Source of the DNA: Paracoccaceae bacterium | Lineage (GTDB): Bacteria; Pseudomonadota; Alphaproteobacteria; Rhodobacterales; Rhodobacteraceae | Assembly: GCA_020832445.1 (NCBI GenBank) | Contig: JAFIEO010000030.1 | Location: 1-64,000, forward strand | DNA length: 64,000 nt | Direction of reading: 5' to 3' | Position numbers and translations under genes: made by a program | In this document: piece after piece, positions 1 through 9,217 of the stretch | Layout: each line of letters opens with the position of its first letter | Numbering within the stretch: the stretch's first letter is position 1 | Notes under the pieces: model-generated | Told to the model about the DNA's origin: nothing | Seen by the model: the letters and a program-made list of their open reading frames with translations, nothing else | The model's database searches: none

Positions 1-40
1 CCCCGATGCGCCCCCCACACATTCCTTGCAGGAAGTGGCG

Positions 41-997
41 TCAGCCCGAAATCATCTCGGACTGGCGCACAATCACTTCGGCCTGTTTGATCGATGCAAT
101 ATCAACCAGACGCCCCTTATAGACTGTCGCCCCTTCGCCGCGGGCTTTCGCAGCCTCCATCGCCGCCAGAATTTCACGCGCCTCGGCCACCGCATCAGTG
201 GACGGGGTGAACACCTCGTTGGCCAGGGCAATCTGTTTGGGGTGGATCGCCCATTTGCCCACCATGCCCAGCGTGGCAGAACGGCGCGCCTGCGCGCGAA
301 ACCCTTCGTCATCGCTGAAATCGCCAAACGGTCCGTCTACAGGCAAAACCCCATGCGTCCGGCAGGCCGCGACAATCGCGGATTGCGCCCAGTGCCACGG
401 GTCCGACCAATGACGCGCGCCATCATGCAGCATGTAGTAATTTTCCTGCGTGCCGCCGATCCCTGTTGTGGACATGCCCATGGATGCCGCGAAATCCGCC
501 GCCCCCAGACTGATGGCCTGCAAGCGCGGGCTGGATGCCGCAATCTCATCAACATTCGCAATACCTGCCGCAGATTCGATGATCACTTCAAAACTGATAC
601 GCCGCGTGCGCCCTTTGGCTGCTTCAATGGCCGTGACCAGCGCATCAACCGCATAAACATCCGCTGCACAGCCCACTTTCGGGATCATGATCTGGTCCAG
701 CCGGTCGCTGGATTGTTCCAGCAAATCAACAACATCACGATACCAGAATGGCGTATCCAGCCCGTTGATACGCACCGACAGGTATTTATTGCCCCAATCC
801 ACATCATGGGTCGCGGCGATGATATTCGCACGCGCCGTGTCCTTGTCGGACGGGGCGACCGAATCTTCCAGATCAAGGTTGATGACATCCGCAGCCGATG
901 CCGCCATTTTCCCGAATAACGCAACGCGCGAACCTGGCCCGAACAACTGGCAGCGATTGGGGCGCGCAGGCGGGGCCGGTTGGATACGAAAGCTCAT
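41..997 (-). CDS. mcl1: L-malyl-CoA/beta-methylmalyl-CoA lyase (HpcH/HpaI-citrate lyase family)
   Basis: This 318-residue protein belongs to the CitE/HpcH aldolase family and resembles Mcl1 of Rhodobacter in length and motifs. Mcl1 reversibly cleaves L-malyl-CoA to glyoxylate and acetyl-CoA and beta-methylmalyl-CoA to glyoxylate and propionyl-CoA, in the ethylmalonyl-CoA and related acetate-assimilation routes. INLDLEDSV (residues 39-47) and FEVIIESAAGI carry the acidic residues expected for metal and substrate binding, and GKWAIHPKQI is the usual C-terminal family motif. The ATG at 997 has a GAGGTG ribosome-binding site just upstream. It is divergent from the dgcN-like gene, with 257 bp between them. 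The family call is firm; the exact CoA ester is inferred from similarity. Confidence 0.88.
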   Translation of the reverse strand: MSFRIQPAPPARPNRCQLFGPGSRVALFGKMAASAADVINLDLEDSVAPSDKDTARANIIAATHDVDWGNKYLSVRINGLDTPFWYRDVVDLLEQSSDRLDQIMIPKVGCAADVYAVDALVTAIEAAKGRTRRISFEVIIESAAGIANVDEIAASSPRLQAISLGAADFAASMGMSTTGIGGTQENYYMLHDGARHWSDPWHWAQSAIVAACRTHGVLPVDGPFGDFSDDEGFRAQARRSATLGMVGKWAIHPKQIALANEVFTPSTDAVAEAREILAAMEAAKARGEGATVYKGRLVDIASIKQAEVIVRQSEMISG

Positions 998-1254
998 TCA
1001 TCACCTCATTGGACAGTAAATTTCGATTTGACCTTGCTTTGGGTTATAATGTTGCGCATCGCTTCGCAAGGCAATTTCTGCACCTGCACGATAGCGATGG
1101 CGATCAAACAGGCGAACGCAAAAAATCTGCGCATGATTGTCGTTCTGCACGATAATCTTGCTCAAACGCGTCTGCTTATCTTACAATTAACGATATACTT
1201 GCCCGAATTCCGCGCAAAACTACGGCAAAGTTCAACATCCTTCAGGAGCATACC

Positions 1255-2256
1255 ATGATTCAGACCCCTTACCTGCTGTTCCTGGGCGATGCGCCCGATC
1301 CGCTTGCCGCAAAGGTCGCGCAGGGCATCAAGGATTGGCGCCCGGATTACGCCATCGGCCAGTTCCGTATGGAGGGGTGCCGCGCAGATATGGGCCTGCC
1401 TGACATGACACTGGCCGACGCCAAAGCGGCGGGGGCCAAAACGCTGGTCATCGGCGTGGCCAATCGCGGCGGCGTCATTTCGAGCGCCTGGAAAAAGGTT
1501 CTGGTGACGGCCCTTGAAGAAGGCTTCGATCTGGCATCGGGGCTGCACAACCTGCTGCGCGACGAGCCGGACCTGAAAGCCGTGGCCGAGGCGACAGGAC
1601 GCCAGTTGCATGACGTGCGTGTTCCATCGGTGAAATACCCCATCGCCAATGGTGAAAGGCGCAGCGGCAAACGGTGTCTGGCAGTTGGAACCGATTGCTC
1701 GGTGGGCAAAATGTATACGGCCCTGTGCATGGAGCGCGAAATGGTCGCGCGCGGCATGAAAGCCACGTTTCGCGCGACCGGCCAGACCGGTATTCTGATA
1801 ACCGGCGACGGTGTGCCACTGGATGCCGTGATCGCGGATTTCATGGCAGGCGCCATCGAGTGGCTGACGCCGGACAATGAGGCTGACCACTGGGACCTGA
1901 TCGAAGGGCAGGGCAGCCTGTTTCATGTGTCCTATTCAGGTGTGACCATGGCATTGATCCATGGCGGACAGCCCGACGCATTGATCCTGTCGCATGAACC
2001 CACGCGCACGCATATGCGCGGCCTGCCCGGCTATGCCCTGCCGGACCTGACAGATTTGCGCGACACTGCGCTGCATCTGGCGCGGGTGGCAAACCCGGCC
2101 GCACAGGTCGTGGGCATTTCTGTCAATACGGCCGCCATGAGCGAGCAGGACGCGCTGGAGTATTGCGCCAGGGTCGAGGCGGAGATGGGCCTGCCGACTG
2201 TGGACCCGTATCGTCACGGGGCGGGAAAACTGGTGGATGCGCTGGCCGCGCTATAG
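1255..2256 (+). CDS. dgcN: DUF1611 protein, DgcN-like (D-glutamate N-acetyltransferase)
   Basis: A 333-residue DUF1611 protein. The C-terminal half carries a P-loop-like stretch, GTDCSVGKM (about residues 145-153), in a nucleotide-binding fold. The N-terminal half is a smaller alpha/beta domain. In marine bacteria DgcN acetylates D-glutamate and the enolase-family DgcA then racemises N-acetyl-D-glutamate. A DgcA-type gene lies immediately downstream, which supports this reading over a generic DUF1611 annotation. The ATG is preceded by AGGAG (ttcaggagcata). A repeat-like 99-bp spacer separates it from dgcA. The function is inferred from family plus neighbour; substrate is not readable from sequence. 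Confidence 0.78.
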   Translation: MIQTPYLLFLGDAPDPLAAKVAQGIKDWRPDYAIGQFRMEGCRADMGLPDMTLADAKAAGAKTLVIGVANRGGVISSAWKKVLVTALEEGFDLASGLHNLLRDEPDLKAVAEATGRQLHDVRVPSVKYPIANGERRSGKRCLAVGTDCSVGKMYTALCMEREMVARGMKATFRATGQTGILITGDGVPLDAVIADFMAGAIEWLTPDNEADHWDLIEGQGSLFHVSYSGVTMALIHGGQPDALILSHEPTRTHMRGLPGYALPDLTDLRDTALHLARVANPAAQVVGISVNTAAMSEQDALEYCARVEAEMGLPTVDPYRHGAGKLVDALAAL

Positions 2257-2281
2257 TCGCGCGCGGCATATGCTATGGGAA

Positions 2282-2347
2282 AGGGGCGTTGCCCCTCTGG
2301 GGCCTGCGGCCCCATTCACCCCAGGATATTTGAACCAGAATGAAAAG
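2282..2347. repeat. Possible dispersed intergenic repeat with two hairpins
   Basis: The spacer between dgcN and dgcA contains two adjacent perfect hairpins: AGGGGC-gtt-GCCCCT (2282-2296) and GGGGCC-tgc-GGCCCC (2299-2313). They are followed by a phrase of the type CCCCAGGATATTTGAACCAG. From memory, similar CCC(C/A)GGATATTTG-type strings are scattered between genes in Rhodobacterales genomes. That is recollection, not a search. It could also be a transcript-stabilising element between two co-transcribed genes. Confidence 0.4.
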
Positions 2348-2355
2348 GGCAGGAC

Positions 2356-3318
2356 ATGTTGACAGTGACCCATGACAGGTTTCGACTGGCCGAGGTGTTT
2401 ACAATCGCGCGCGGATCCCGGACCCATGCGGATGTGGTGACGGTCAGCGTGCAGCGTGACGGTGCAAGCGGACGCGGGGAATGTGTGCCCTATGCAAGAT
2501 ATGGTGAGAGTATTGAGTCGGTCAGTCGCGAGATTGAAGCGCTGGCGGACGGAATCAGGCGGGAGGCGTTGCAGGATGTTTTGCCAGCCGGTGCCGCGCG
2601 CAATGCCGTTGATTGTGCCTTGTGGGACCGGGAGGCCAAGCGGCGAGGCAAGCGTGTATGGGAGTTGGCAGGCCTGACGGCACCCGGACCGCTGGTGACG
2701 GCATTTACCCTGTCGCTGGATACGCCCCACAAGATGGAAGCGGCGGCGCGGCGCCATGCCGCGCGCCCCTTGCTGAAGATCAAACTGGGAACCCCTGACG
2801 ATATGCCGCGGCTGGAAGCCGTGCGGCGCGGGGCCCCCGATACGCGCATTATCATTGACGCGAATGAAGGCTGGAGTGCCGAGGTATATGCAGAGCTTGC
2901 GCCCCATCTGATAGGGTTGGGCGTGGCCATGGTCGAGCAACCCCTGCCCGCAGGTGACGACGGCATGCTGGGCGAAATTGCGCGCCCGCTGCCGGTTTGC
3001 GCCGACGAGTCCTGCCATGACCGCACCAGCCTGCCTACGCTGAAGGGCAAGTATGATATGGTGAATATCAAGCTGGACAAGACAGGCGGGCTGACAGAGG
3101 CACTGGCGCTGCGCGACGCCGCGCGCGCGGACGGGTTTGGCGTGATGGTGGGTTGCATGGTGGGCAGTTCGCTGGCCATGGCCCCTGCGGTGCTGGTGGC
3201 GCAAGGGGCGGATATTGTCGATCTTGACGGCCCGCTTTTGCTGGCAGAGGATCGTGATCCGCCACTGATTTATGATGAACAGGGCGCACACCCCCCCTTG
3301 CCTGCACTTTGGGGCTGA
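2356..3318 (+). CDS. dgcA: Enolase-superfamily racemase/epimerase, DgcA-like
   Basis: This 320-residue protein is a muconate-lactonising/dipeptide-epimerase subgroup member of the enolase superfamily. The barrel shows the expected series: a KIKLG lysine motif, the metal ligands in IIIDANEGW, VEQPLP and CADESCHD, and the second catalytic lysine in NIKLDKTGG. Enzymes of this group abstract an alpha proton next to a carboxylate or carbonyl. Many are annotated as L-Ala-D/L-Glu epimerase. The adjacent dgcN-like gene points instead to N-acetyl-D-glutamate racemisation during D-glutamate use. ilvD follows 60 bp later on the same strand. The superfamily is certain; the substrate is inferred. Confidence 0.78.
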   Translation: MLTVTHDRFRLAEVFTIARGSRTHADVVTVSVQRDGASGRGECVPYARYGESIESVSREIEALADGIRREALQDVLPAGAARNAVDCALWDREAKRRGKRVWELAGLTAPGPLVTAFTLSLDTPHKMEAAARRHAARPLLKIKLGTPDDMPRLEAVRRGAPDTRIIIDANEGWSAEVYAELAPHLIGLGVAMVEQPLPAGDDGMLGEIARPLPVCADESCHDRTSLPTLKGKYDMVNIKLDKTGGLTEALALRDAARADGFGVMVGCMVGSSLAMAPAVLVAQGADIVDLDGPLLLAEDRDPPLIYDEQGAHPPLPALWG

Positions 3319-3378
3319 CTACTCTTTCCCACGCCCCGCGCATGCGCTATGCATTGCGCGAAACCGGAGGACAGCCAG

Positions 3379-5220
3379 ATGCCAAGATACCGCTCTCGCA
3401 CGACGACACATGGACGCAACATGGCAGGCGCACGCGGCCTGTGGCGCGCAACGGGGATGAAGGAAGATGATTTCGGCAAGCCCATCATTGCCATTGTCAA
3501 CAGCTTCACCCAGTTCGTGCCGGGCCATGTGCATCTGAAAGATCTGGGCCAGATGGTCGCGCGCGAGGTCGAAAAAGCCGGTGGCGTGGCCAAGGAATTC
3601 AACACCATTGCGGTGGATGACGGCATTGCCATGGGCCATGACGGGATGCTGTATTCCCTGCCTTCGCGTGAAATCATCGCCGATTCGGTCGAGTATATGG
3701 TGAATGCCCATTGCGCAGATGCGATGGTGTGCATTTCCAACTGCGACAAGATCACACCGGGCATGCTGATGGCGGCCATGCGGCTGAATATTCCGGTTGT
3801 GTTCGTGTCCGGCGGGCCGATGGAGGCGGGCAAGATCGACGTGGATGGCGTGGACAAGGCGCTGGATCTGGTCGACGCGATGGTTGCGGCCGCAGATGAG
3901 AAATACACCGACGCGCAGGTTCAGGCAATTGAAGAAGCGGCCTGCCCGACATGCGGGTCCTGTTCTGGCATGTTCACCGCCAATTCCATGAACTGCCTGA
4001 CTGAAGCGCTGGGTCTGTCGCTGCCTGGCAACGGGTCGACGCTGGCCACACATGCCGACCGCAAGCAGCTGTTCCTGCGCGCCGGCCGTGTCATCGTTGA
4101 TCTGGCCAAGCGGTATTACGAGCAAGATGACGAAAGCGTATTGCCGCGCAATGTTGCAAGCTTCAAGGCGTTCGAGAATGCGATGTCGCTGGATATTGCC
4201 ATGGGCGGGTCCACGAACACGGTTCTGCACCTGCTGGCGGCCGCGCATGAGGGTGAGATTGATTTCACCATGCAGGATATTGACCGCCTGTCGCGGCGCG
4301 TGCCCTGCCTGTGCAAGGTCGCGCCCGCAAAGGATGATGTGCATATGGAAGATGTGCACCGCGCCGGTGGCATCATGTCGATCCTTGGGGAACTGGACCG
4401 CGCAGGCCTGCTGCACAGCGATTTGCCGACAGTTCACAGCACCACAATGGCCGAGGCCCTGAGCACATGGGACGTTCGGCGCACGAACAACCCAGATGTT
4501 CACAAATTCTTTGCCGCAGCCCCCGGTGGCGTGCGCACGACGACTGCGTTTTCACAAGATCGCCGGTATGAGTCCGTCGATATGGACCGCCAGAACGGCG
4601 TGATCCGCGACAAGGAGCATGCGTTTAGCCAGGATGGTGGGCTTGCGGTGCTGTTTGGCAATCTGGCCGAACAGGGCTGCATTGTAAAAACCGCCGGCGT
4701 GGACGATTCCATTCTGAAATTCAAAGGCCCTGCGCGGGTTTATGAATCGCAAGATGACGCGGTCAGCGGCATTCTGACTGGCAAGGTGAAGGCGGGTGAG
4801 GTGGTGATCATCCGCTATGAGGGGCCGCGCGGGGGGCCGGGCATGCAGGAAATGCTGTATCCGACCAGTTACCTGAAATCCAAAGGTCTGGGTGCGGCCT
4901 GTGCGCTGGTAACCGACGGGCGGTTTTCTGGCGGCACATCGGGCCTGTCGATTGGCCATGTCAGCCCCGAAGCTGAAGAAGGCGGGCTGATCGGTGTGGT
5001 GGAAACCGGCGATATGATCGAGATCGACATTCCCAACCGTACCATTCATCTGGCCGTGGATGACGCAACCCTTGCCGCGCGCCGCGCCGCACAGGATGAG
5101 AAGGGCTGGATGCCCGCAAAGCCGCGCCCGCGCAAAGTTACAACGGCGCTGCGTGCCTATGCTGCGCTGACCACATCGGCGGCCATGGGGGCCGTGCGCA
5201 AATTGCCCGAAGGATTCTAG
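3379..5220 (+). CDS. ilvD: Dihydroxy-acid dehydratase
   Basis: A 613-residue IlvD/Edd-family dehydratase that converts 2,3-dihydroxy-isovalerate (or methylvalerate) to the 2-keto acid in valine, leucine and isoleucine synthesis. Cysteines for the Fe-S cluster are visible in [11 protein letters not shown] and [20 protein letters not shown] near the C-terminus is the family signature. The ATG at 3379 is chosen over the upstream in-frame start at 3349 because it follows ACCGGAGGACAG and begins the family-typical [14 protein letters not shown]. Only three bases separate its stop from the aminotransferase gene, so the two are almost certainly co-transcribed. Confidence 0.95.
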   Translation: MPRYRSRTTTHGRNMAGARGLWRATGMKEDDFGKPIIAIVNSFTQFVPGHVHLKDLGQMVAREVEKAGGVAKEFNTIAVDDGIAMGHDGMLYSLPSREIIADSVEYMVNAHCADAMVCISNCDKITPGMLMAAMRLNIPVVFVSGGPMEAGKIDVDGVDKALDLVDAMVAAADEKYTDAQVQAIEEAACPTCGSCSGMFTANSMNCLTEALGLSLPGNGSTLATHADRKQLFLRAGRVIVDLAKRYYEQDDESVLPRNVASFKAFENAMSLDIAMGGSTNTVLHLLAAAHEGEIDFTMQDIDRLSRRVPCLCKVAPAKDDVHMEDVHRAGGIMSILGELDRAGLLHSDLPTVHSTTMAEALSTWDVRRTNNPDVHKFFAAAPGGVRTTTAFSQDRRYESVDMDRQNGVIRDKEHAFSQDGGLAVLFGNLAEQGCIVKTAGVDDSILKFKGPARVYESQDDAVSGILTGKVKAGEVVIIRYEGPRGGPGMQEMLYPTSYLKSKGLGAACALVTDGRFSGGTSGLSIGHVSPEAEEGGLIGVVETGDMIEIDIPNRTIHLAVDDATLAARRAAQDEKGWMPAKPRPRKVTTALRAYAALTTSAAMGAVRKLPEGF

Positions 5221-5223
5221 AAC

Positions 5224-6087
5224 ATGAGCCGTATCGTCTATGTGAATGGTGACTACCTGCCCGAGGACGAGGCAAAGGTGTCCATCTTTGACCGCGGTTT
5301 TCTGATGGCTGATGGTGTCTATGAAGTCACAACAATCATAGATGGCAAGCTTATCGATTTTGACGGGCATTTCCAGCGGCTGGAACGGTCGCTTGGGGAG
5401 TTGGACATTGAAAACCCCCTGCCGCGCGAAGACTGGCTGGAGGTGCATCGCCAACTGGTTGCAAAGAATGACGTCGAACAGGGCATGATTTATTTGCAGG
5501 TCACGCGCGGTGCACCCGACGACAGGGATTTCGTGTTCCCCGACCCTGAAACCACCACGCCGACGGTCGTGCTGTTCAGCCAGTCAAACCCCGCACTGGT
5601 GGACAGCCCGAAAGCGCAAAAAGGTATCAAGGTTGTCACCATTGACGATATCCGCTGGGGGCGGCGCGACATCAAGACCGTGCAACTGCTGTATCCGTCC
5701 ATGGGCAAGATGATGGCCATCAAGCAAGGCGCGGATGATGCATGGATGGTTCAGGACGGGCTGGTGACCGAAGGCACGTCAAACAACGCCCATATCATCA
5801 AGGATGGCCGGATCATCACCCGTGCGCTGTCCAATGACATTCTGCACGGGATCACCCGCGCAGCCGTGTTGCGCTTTGCCCGAGAGGCACAAATGCCGGT
5901 CGAGGAACGCAGTTTCACCGTGGAAGAGGCAAAAGCCGCGGATGAGGCGTTCGTTACCTCTGCCAGTGCATTTGTGATGCCGGTGGTGGAAATTGACGGG
6001 ACAAAGCTGGGCACTGGCGCACCGGGGCCGCTGGCCACCCGTTTGCGCGAAATCTACATTGAAGAAAGCCGTAAATCCGCGATCTGA
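5224..6087 (+). CDS. dat: D-amino-acid transaminase (class IV aminotransferase)
   Basis: A 287-residue fold-type IV PLP enzyme. The Schiff-base lysine lies in the DIKTVQLL segment, as in D-alanine aminotransferase. GLVTEGTSNN is the phosphate-binding signature of the class. D-amino-acid transaminases exchange amino groups between D-Ala or D-Glu and keto acids. BCAT and aminodeoxychorismate lyase are related, but the N-terminus (YVNGDYLPEDEAKVS) and the DIK context favour D-AAT. AAGGA lies before the start, inside the end of ilvD. Together with dgcN-dgcA upstream it suggests a local D-amino-acid theme. Confidence 0.82.
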   Translation: MSRIVYVNGDYLPEDEAKVSIFDRGFLMADGVYEVTTIIDGKLIDFDGHFQRLERSLGELDIENPLPREDWLEVHRQLVAKNDVEQGMIYLQVTRGAPDDRDFVFPDPETTTPTVVLFSQSNPALVDSPKAQKGIKVVTIDDIRWGRRDIKTVQLLYPSMGKMMAIKQGADDAWMVQDGLVTEGTSNNAHIIKDGRIITRALSNDILHGITRAAVLRFAREAQMPVEERSFTVEEAKAADEAFVTSASAFVMPVVEIDGTKLGTGAPGPLATRLREIYIEESRKSAI

Positions 6088-6117
6088 GGGCCAGCGCCAT
6101 TTCGGGGACAGCCCAGA

Positions 6118-6435
6118 CTATCCGTCTTTGGGCTGTGTCACATTCTCGGCAAAGGACTTCGTGAACGCGGCCTGTTTGTCCGCGCCTGCCTCTGTCTGGT
6201 ATTTTTCGCGCCAGTCTGCATAAGGCATACCATGTATCGCTTCGCGCGCGGCATCCTTGTCGATGTCCAGCCCGCGCGCGTTGGCTGCTTCCTGATACCA
6301 GCGTGACAGGCAGTTGCGACAGAACCCGGCAAGGTTCATCATGTCGATATTCTGCACATCGTTGCGTTTGTCCAGATGCGCCAGAAGTGCCCGAAATGCG
6401 GCGGCTTCCAGTTCGGTGCGCGTGTTGTCGTCCAT
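6118..6435 (-). CDS. DUF1244 family protein
   Basis: A 105-residue soluble protein of the DUF1244 family, common in alpha- and gammaproteobacteria. It contains the typical FCRNCLSRWY segment, whose two cysteines are spaced CxxC, followed by GMPYADWREKYQ. The ATG at 6435 is selected because a perfect AGGAGG lies six bases upstream. The longer in-frame start at 6465 lacks one. It is convergent with dat, and an ACAGCCCA/TGGGCTGT inverted repeat straddles its stop codon. The function is not known to me; the CxxC could bind metal. Confidence 0.85.
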   Translation of the reverse strand: MDDNTRTELEAAAFRALLAHLDKRNDVQNIDMMNLAGFCRNCLSRWYQEAANARGLDIDKDAAREAIHGMPYADWREKYQTEAGADKQAAFTKSFAENVTQPKDG

Positions 6436-6639
6436 CAATTCCTCCTGCGGGTTGGTATTGGGCACCTGTTCATTCTTGTGCCCGACGTCAAGCTGACAGT
6501 ATCATGGGGCTTGATATTCTGCGCCAAAATGATAACCGTTTGCGCTAACAACTTCAGCAGATTGTCCATGGCTGCAATAAGGTGCCTGCACAACCGGCTG
6601 AACGCATTTCGGGGTCATACCCGCCTGAAAGGACCTTGC

Positions 6640-8097
6640 ATGACTGCCCTACGTCGCCACCGCATGATCAAGATTGTCGCCACACTTGGGCCATCCTCGT
6701 CCACCTATGAGATGATCCGCGCCCTGTTTGAGGCCGGCGCCGATGTGTTCCGCCTGAACATGAGCCATGGCACACATGAGGAAACGGCCCAGCGTCACGC
6801 CATTATCCGCAAGGTCGAGGCCGATCTGGGCCGCCCTATCGGCATTCTGGCGGATCTTCAGGGGCCGAAATTGCGGATTGGGGCTTTTGCAGATGGTCCT
6901 GTGGATTTGCAGGTCGGGCAGGCGTATCGCCTTGATCTGGACGACACACCGGGCGATGAAAAGCGCGTAAACCTGCCCCACCCGGAAATTTTTGAAGTTC
7001 TTGAACCCGGCGCGGAATTGCTGGTGAATGACGGCAAGGTGCGTTTGAAAGTCAATGACTGCGGGCCGGATTTCGCGGATTGCACTGTCACCGTCGGCGG
7101 GGTCATTTCGGACCGCAAAGGCGTGAACGTGCCCGATGCTGTGCTGCCGGTTGCAGCCCTGTCCGAAAAGGACCGCAAGGATCTGGAATTTGCCTGCCGT
7201 CTGGGTGTCGACTGGCTGGCGCTGTCATTTGTGCAGCGCCCGTCCGATGTGCTGGAAGCGCGTGAACTGGCACAGGGCCGCGCGGCAATTCTGTCCAAGA
7301 TTGAAAAACCCGCCGCCGTAAAGGCATTTGACGAAATTCTTGCCGTGTCTGATGGCATCATGGTGGCGCGTGGCGATCTGGGTGTGGAACTGCCCGTCCA
7401 GAATGTGCCGCCCATTCAGAAACGTCTGGTGCGCAAGTCGCGCGCGGCTGCAAAACCTGTGATCGTGGCAACCCAGATGCTGGAATCCATGATCGAAAGC
7501 CCCATGCCAACCCGCGCCGAAGTGTCAGACGTGGCAACCGCCATCTATGAAGGCGCAGATGCGGTGATGCTGTCGGCCGAATCCGCCGCAGGCCAGTTCC
7601 CGATTGAAGCTGTGACCACAATGAACAATGTCGCGATCGAGGTTGAAAGCGACCCGAACTATGTTGATGTGATCGACGCGTCGCGCAAGCATGTGAACCA
7701 CCATTCGATTGCCGATGGCATTGTCGCGGCTGCCCGCGAACTGGCCGAGAAAACGGATATTGCCGCCATTTGCTGCTTTACCGAATCGGGCACCACGGCC
7801 AGCCTTGTCGCGCGTGAACGCCCGCATGTGCCAATCTTGGCGCTGACGCCCTTTGTCGGCGTTGCGCGGCGCTATTCGCTGACATGGGGTGTGCATTGCG
7901 AACAGGTCACCGAGGTCGAGCGCTTCAAGCAGGCTGTCATCAATGCGGTGCGCGTGACACGCAAATACGGCTTCGCGACCGAAAAGGACCAGATCCTTGT
8001 GACCGCAGGCATCCCGTTCAACCAGCCCGGCACCACCAATATTCTGCGCGTTGCCCCCTGCGCGGAACACTTGATTGTTCAGGGAGAGCCAGAGTAA
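6640..8097 (+). CDS. pyk: Pyruvate kinase
   Basis: A 485-residue pyruvate kinase, catalysing phosphoenolpyruvate plus ADP to pyruvate plus ATP at the end of glycolysis. Readable motifs are KIVATLGPSS at the N-terminus, FRLNMSHG, ILADLQGPKLRIG, the catalytic-lysine segment ILSKIEKP and VARGDLGVE. The C-terminal domain carries ICCFTESGTTA and the closing VTAGIPF. The ATG at 6640 follows GAAAGGACC and gives the usual length. The reading frame stays open upstream to 6376, but that part is non-conserved and overlaps the divergent DUF1244 gene. Confidence 0.96.
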   Translation: MTALRRHRMIKIVATLGPSSSTYEMIRALFEAGADVFRLNMSHGTHEETAQRHAIIRKVEADLGRPIGILADLQGPKLRIGAFADGPVDLQVGQAYRLDLDDTPGDEKRVNLPHPEIFEVLEPGAELLVNDGKVRLKVNDCGPDFADCTVTVGGVISDRKGVNVPDAVLPVAALSEKDRKDLEFACRLGVDWLALSFVQRPSDVLEARELAQGRAAILSKIEKPAAVKAFDEILAVSDGIMVARGDLGVELPVQNVPPIQKRLVRKSRAAAKPVIVATQMLESMIESPMPTRAEVSDVATAIYEGADAVMLSAESAAGQFPIEAVTTMNNVAIEVESDPNYVDVIDASRKHVNHHSIADGIVAAARELAEKTDIAAICCFTESGTTASLVARERPHVPILALTPFVGVARRYSLTWGVHCEQVTEVERFKQAVINAVRVTRKYGFATEKDQILVTAGIPFNQPGTTNILRVAPCAEHLIVQGEPE

Positions 8098-8127
8098 CCT
8101 GACCACGCCTTTGGTCGCGTGGTGGTT

Positions 8128-8361
8128 ATGGACTTAGAAACCATGTTTCTGCTGGGCGTGTATCTGGTGCCATTGGCACTGGTCAGCGCGCTTTCCGCAT
8201 GGGCGGATAACCGCAAACCCGTTTTAGGCGGGATTTTACTGTTGGGCAGTGCCGGGCTTTTGGCCTGGGTCTGGGTTCAACGCCCCGAAGGCATGTATTC
8301 CCTGCGCGACATACCGGAACTTACAGTGGCATTGGCCGCGCAAATGATGGCACTTTTCTAG
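8128..8361 (+). CDS. Small two-TM membrane protein, function unknown
   Basis: A 77-residue protein with two hydrophobic helices: MFLLGVYLVPLALVSALSA near the start, then a segment beginning GGILLLGSAGLLAWVWV. Between them is a short polar loop, ADNRKP. It begins 30 bp after pyk and is probably transcribed with it. A GTG start at 8119 would add three residues. Neither start has a strong ribosome-binding site. I recognise no family beyond small Rhodobacterales membrane proteins that follow pyk. Confidence 0.62.
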   Translation: MDLETMFLLGVYLVPLALVSALSAWADNRKPVLGGILLLGSAGLLAWVWVQRPEGMYSLRDIPELTVALAAQMMALF

Positions 8362-8479
8362 CCGATCCGGCTTGCACGCCCCAAACTTCTGGTGTAGCGA
8401 GCACGCTCTAGTTGATGTGTCCGGCCATGTGGCATGCCGAGTCGCATCTTAAACCGGTTTTCGAACTAAGGAGTCGGAA

Positions 8480-8680
8480 ATGCCCAAGATGAAGACCAAA
8501 TCAGGCGCAAAAAAGCGCTTTTCCATGACCGCCAGCGGCAAGGTCAAAGCAGGTCAGGCCGGCAAACGCCACGGCATGATCAAGCGGACCAAGAAGTTCA
8601 TTCGCGACGCACGCGGCAATACCATCCTGTCTGATCAGGATGCGCGTATCGTCAAGAAATATATGCCCTACGACCGCTAA
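8480..8680 (+). CDS. rpmI: 50S ribosomal protein L35
   Basis: A 66-residue, highly basic ribosomal protein L35, starting [14 protein letters not shown] and ending KKYMPYDR as expected. A strong AAGGAG precedes the ATG. rplT begins 12 bp after its stop with its own AAGGAG, giving the standard rpmI-rplT operon. infC, which often heads this operon elsewhere, is not here. The 118-bp leader upstream may hold the promoter or L20 autoregulatory structure, but I could not identify either. Confidence 0.97.
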   Translation: MPKMKTKSGAKKRFSMTASGKVKAGQAGKRHGMIKRTKKFIRDARGNTILSDQDARIVKKYMPYDR

Positions 8681-8692
8681 GGAGGCGCTGTC

Positions 8693-9055
8693 ATGTCCCG
8701 AGTTACTTCCGGCAAAGTCACCCATGCACGTCACCGCAAGGTCGTAAAAGCCGCAAAAGGCTATTATGGCGCGCGGTCGCGCAATTTCCGCACTGCAACG
8801 CAGGCGGTCGACAAGGCCAACCAATACGCAACACGCGACCGTAAGGTACGCAAGCGCAACTTCCGCGCGCTGTGGATTCAGCGCATCAACGCGGCCGTGC
8901 GTGAAATCGACCCGTCGCTGACCTATTCGCGTTTTATCAACGCACTGGGTCTGGCCGGTATCGAAGTGGACCGCAAGGTTCTGGCCGATCTGGCCGTGCA
9001 TGAACCCGAAGCATTTGGCCAGATCGTGGCCAAGGCACAGGCCGCAATGGCCTAA
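8693..9055 (+). CDS. rplT: 50S ribosomal protein L20
   Basis: A 120-residue L20, an early assembly protein of the large subunit that in many bacteria also represses its own operon. The N-terminus ([17 protein letters not shown]) and the [17 protein letters not shown] core are diagnostic. It is the second gene after rpmI, and a strong intrinsic terminator follows 28 bp after the stop. Confidence 0.97.
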   Translation: MSRVTSGKVTHARHRKVVKAAKGYYGARSRNFRTATQAVDKANQYATRDRKVRKRNFRALWIQRINAAVREIDPSLTYSRFINALGLAGIEVDRKVLADLAVHEPEAFGQIVAKAQAAMA

Positions 9056-9082
9056 GGGTTTCGTGATATCCGATCTGAAGGA

Positions 9083-9109
9083 ACCGCATGCCCGCGCATG
9101 CGGTTTTTT
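9083..9109 (+). terminator. Intrinsic terminator of rpmI-rplT
   Basis: ACCGCATGC pairs perfectly with GCATGCGGT around a CCGC loop. The stem is followed at once by a run of six T. It lies 28 bp past the rplT stop on the same strand. Confidence 0.92.
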
Positions 9110-9217
9110 CTTTGCCCCACGCGATCAAGCACGATATGCCAACTGAAACGGGCCACCCCCTTGGCCTTGGCACATCTACTGCCCATATAAGGCAAAATAG
9201 CAATACAGAGGGCGAAA

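Noticed and set aside
26-919. 297-codon rightward open frame
   Set aside because: It is the opposite-strand shadow of the malyl-CoA lyase gene.
1045-1050. TATAAT hexamer between mcl1 and dgcN
   Set aside because: TTGACC lies only 11 bp upstream and no extended -10 is present, so a promoter call is not supported.
3319-4503. 394-codon leftward open frame
   Set aside because: It lies fully antisense to ilvD, has no ribosome-binding site and no recognisable domain.
8102-8123. Hairpin after pyk as terminator
   Set aside because: ACCACGC/GCGTGGT is only 7 bp, has an 8-base loop and no T-run, and lies at the start of the next small gene.
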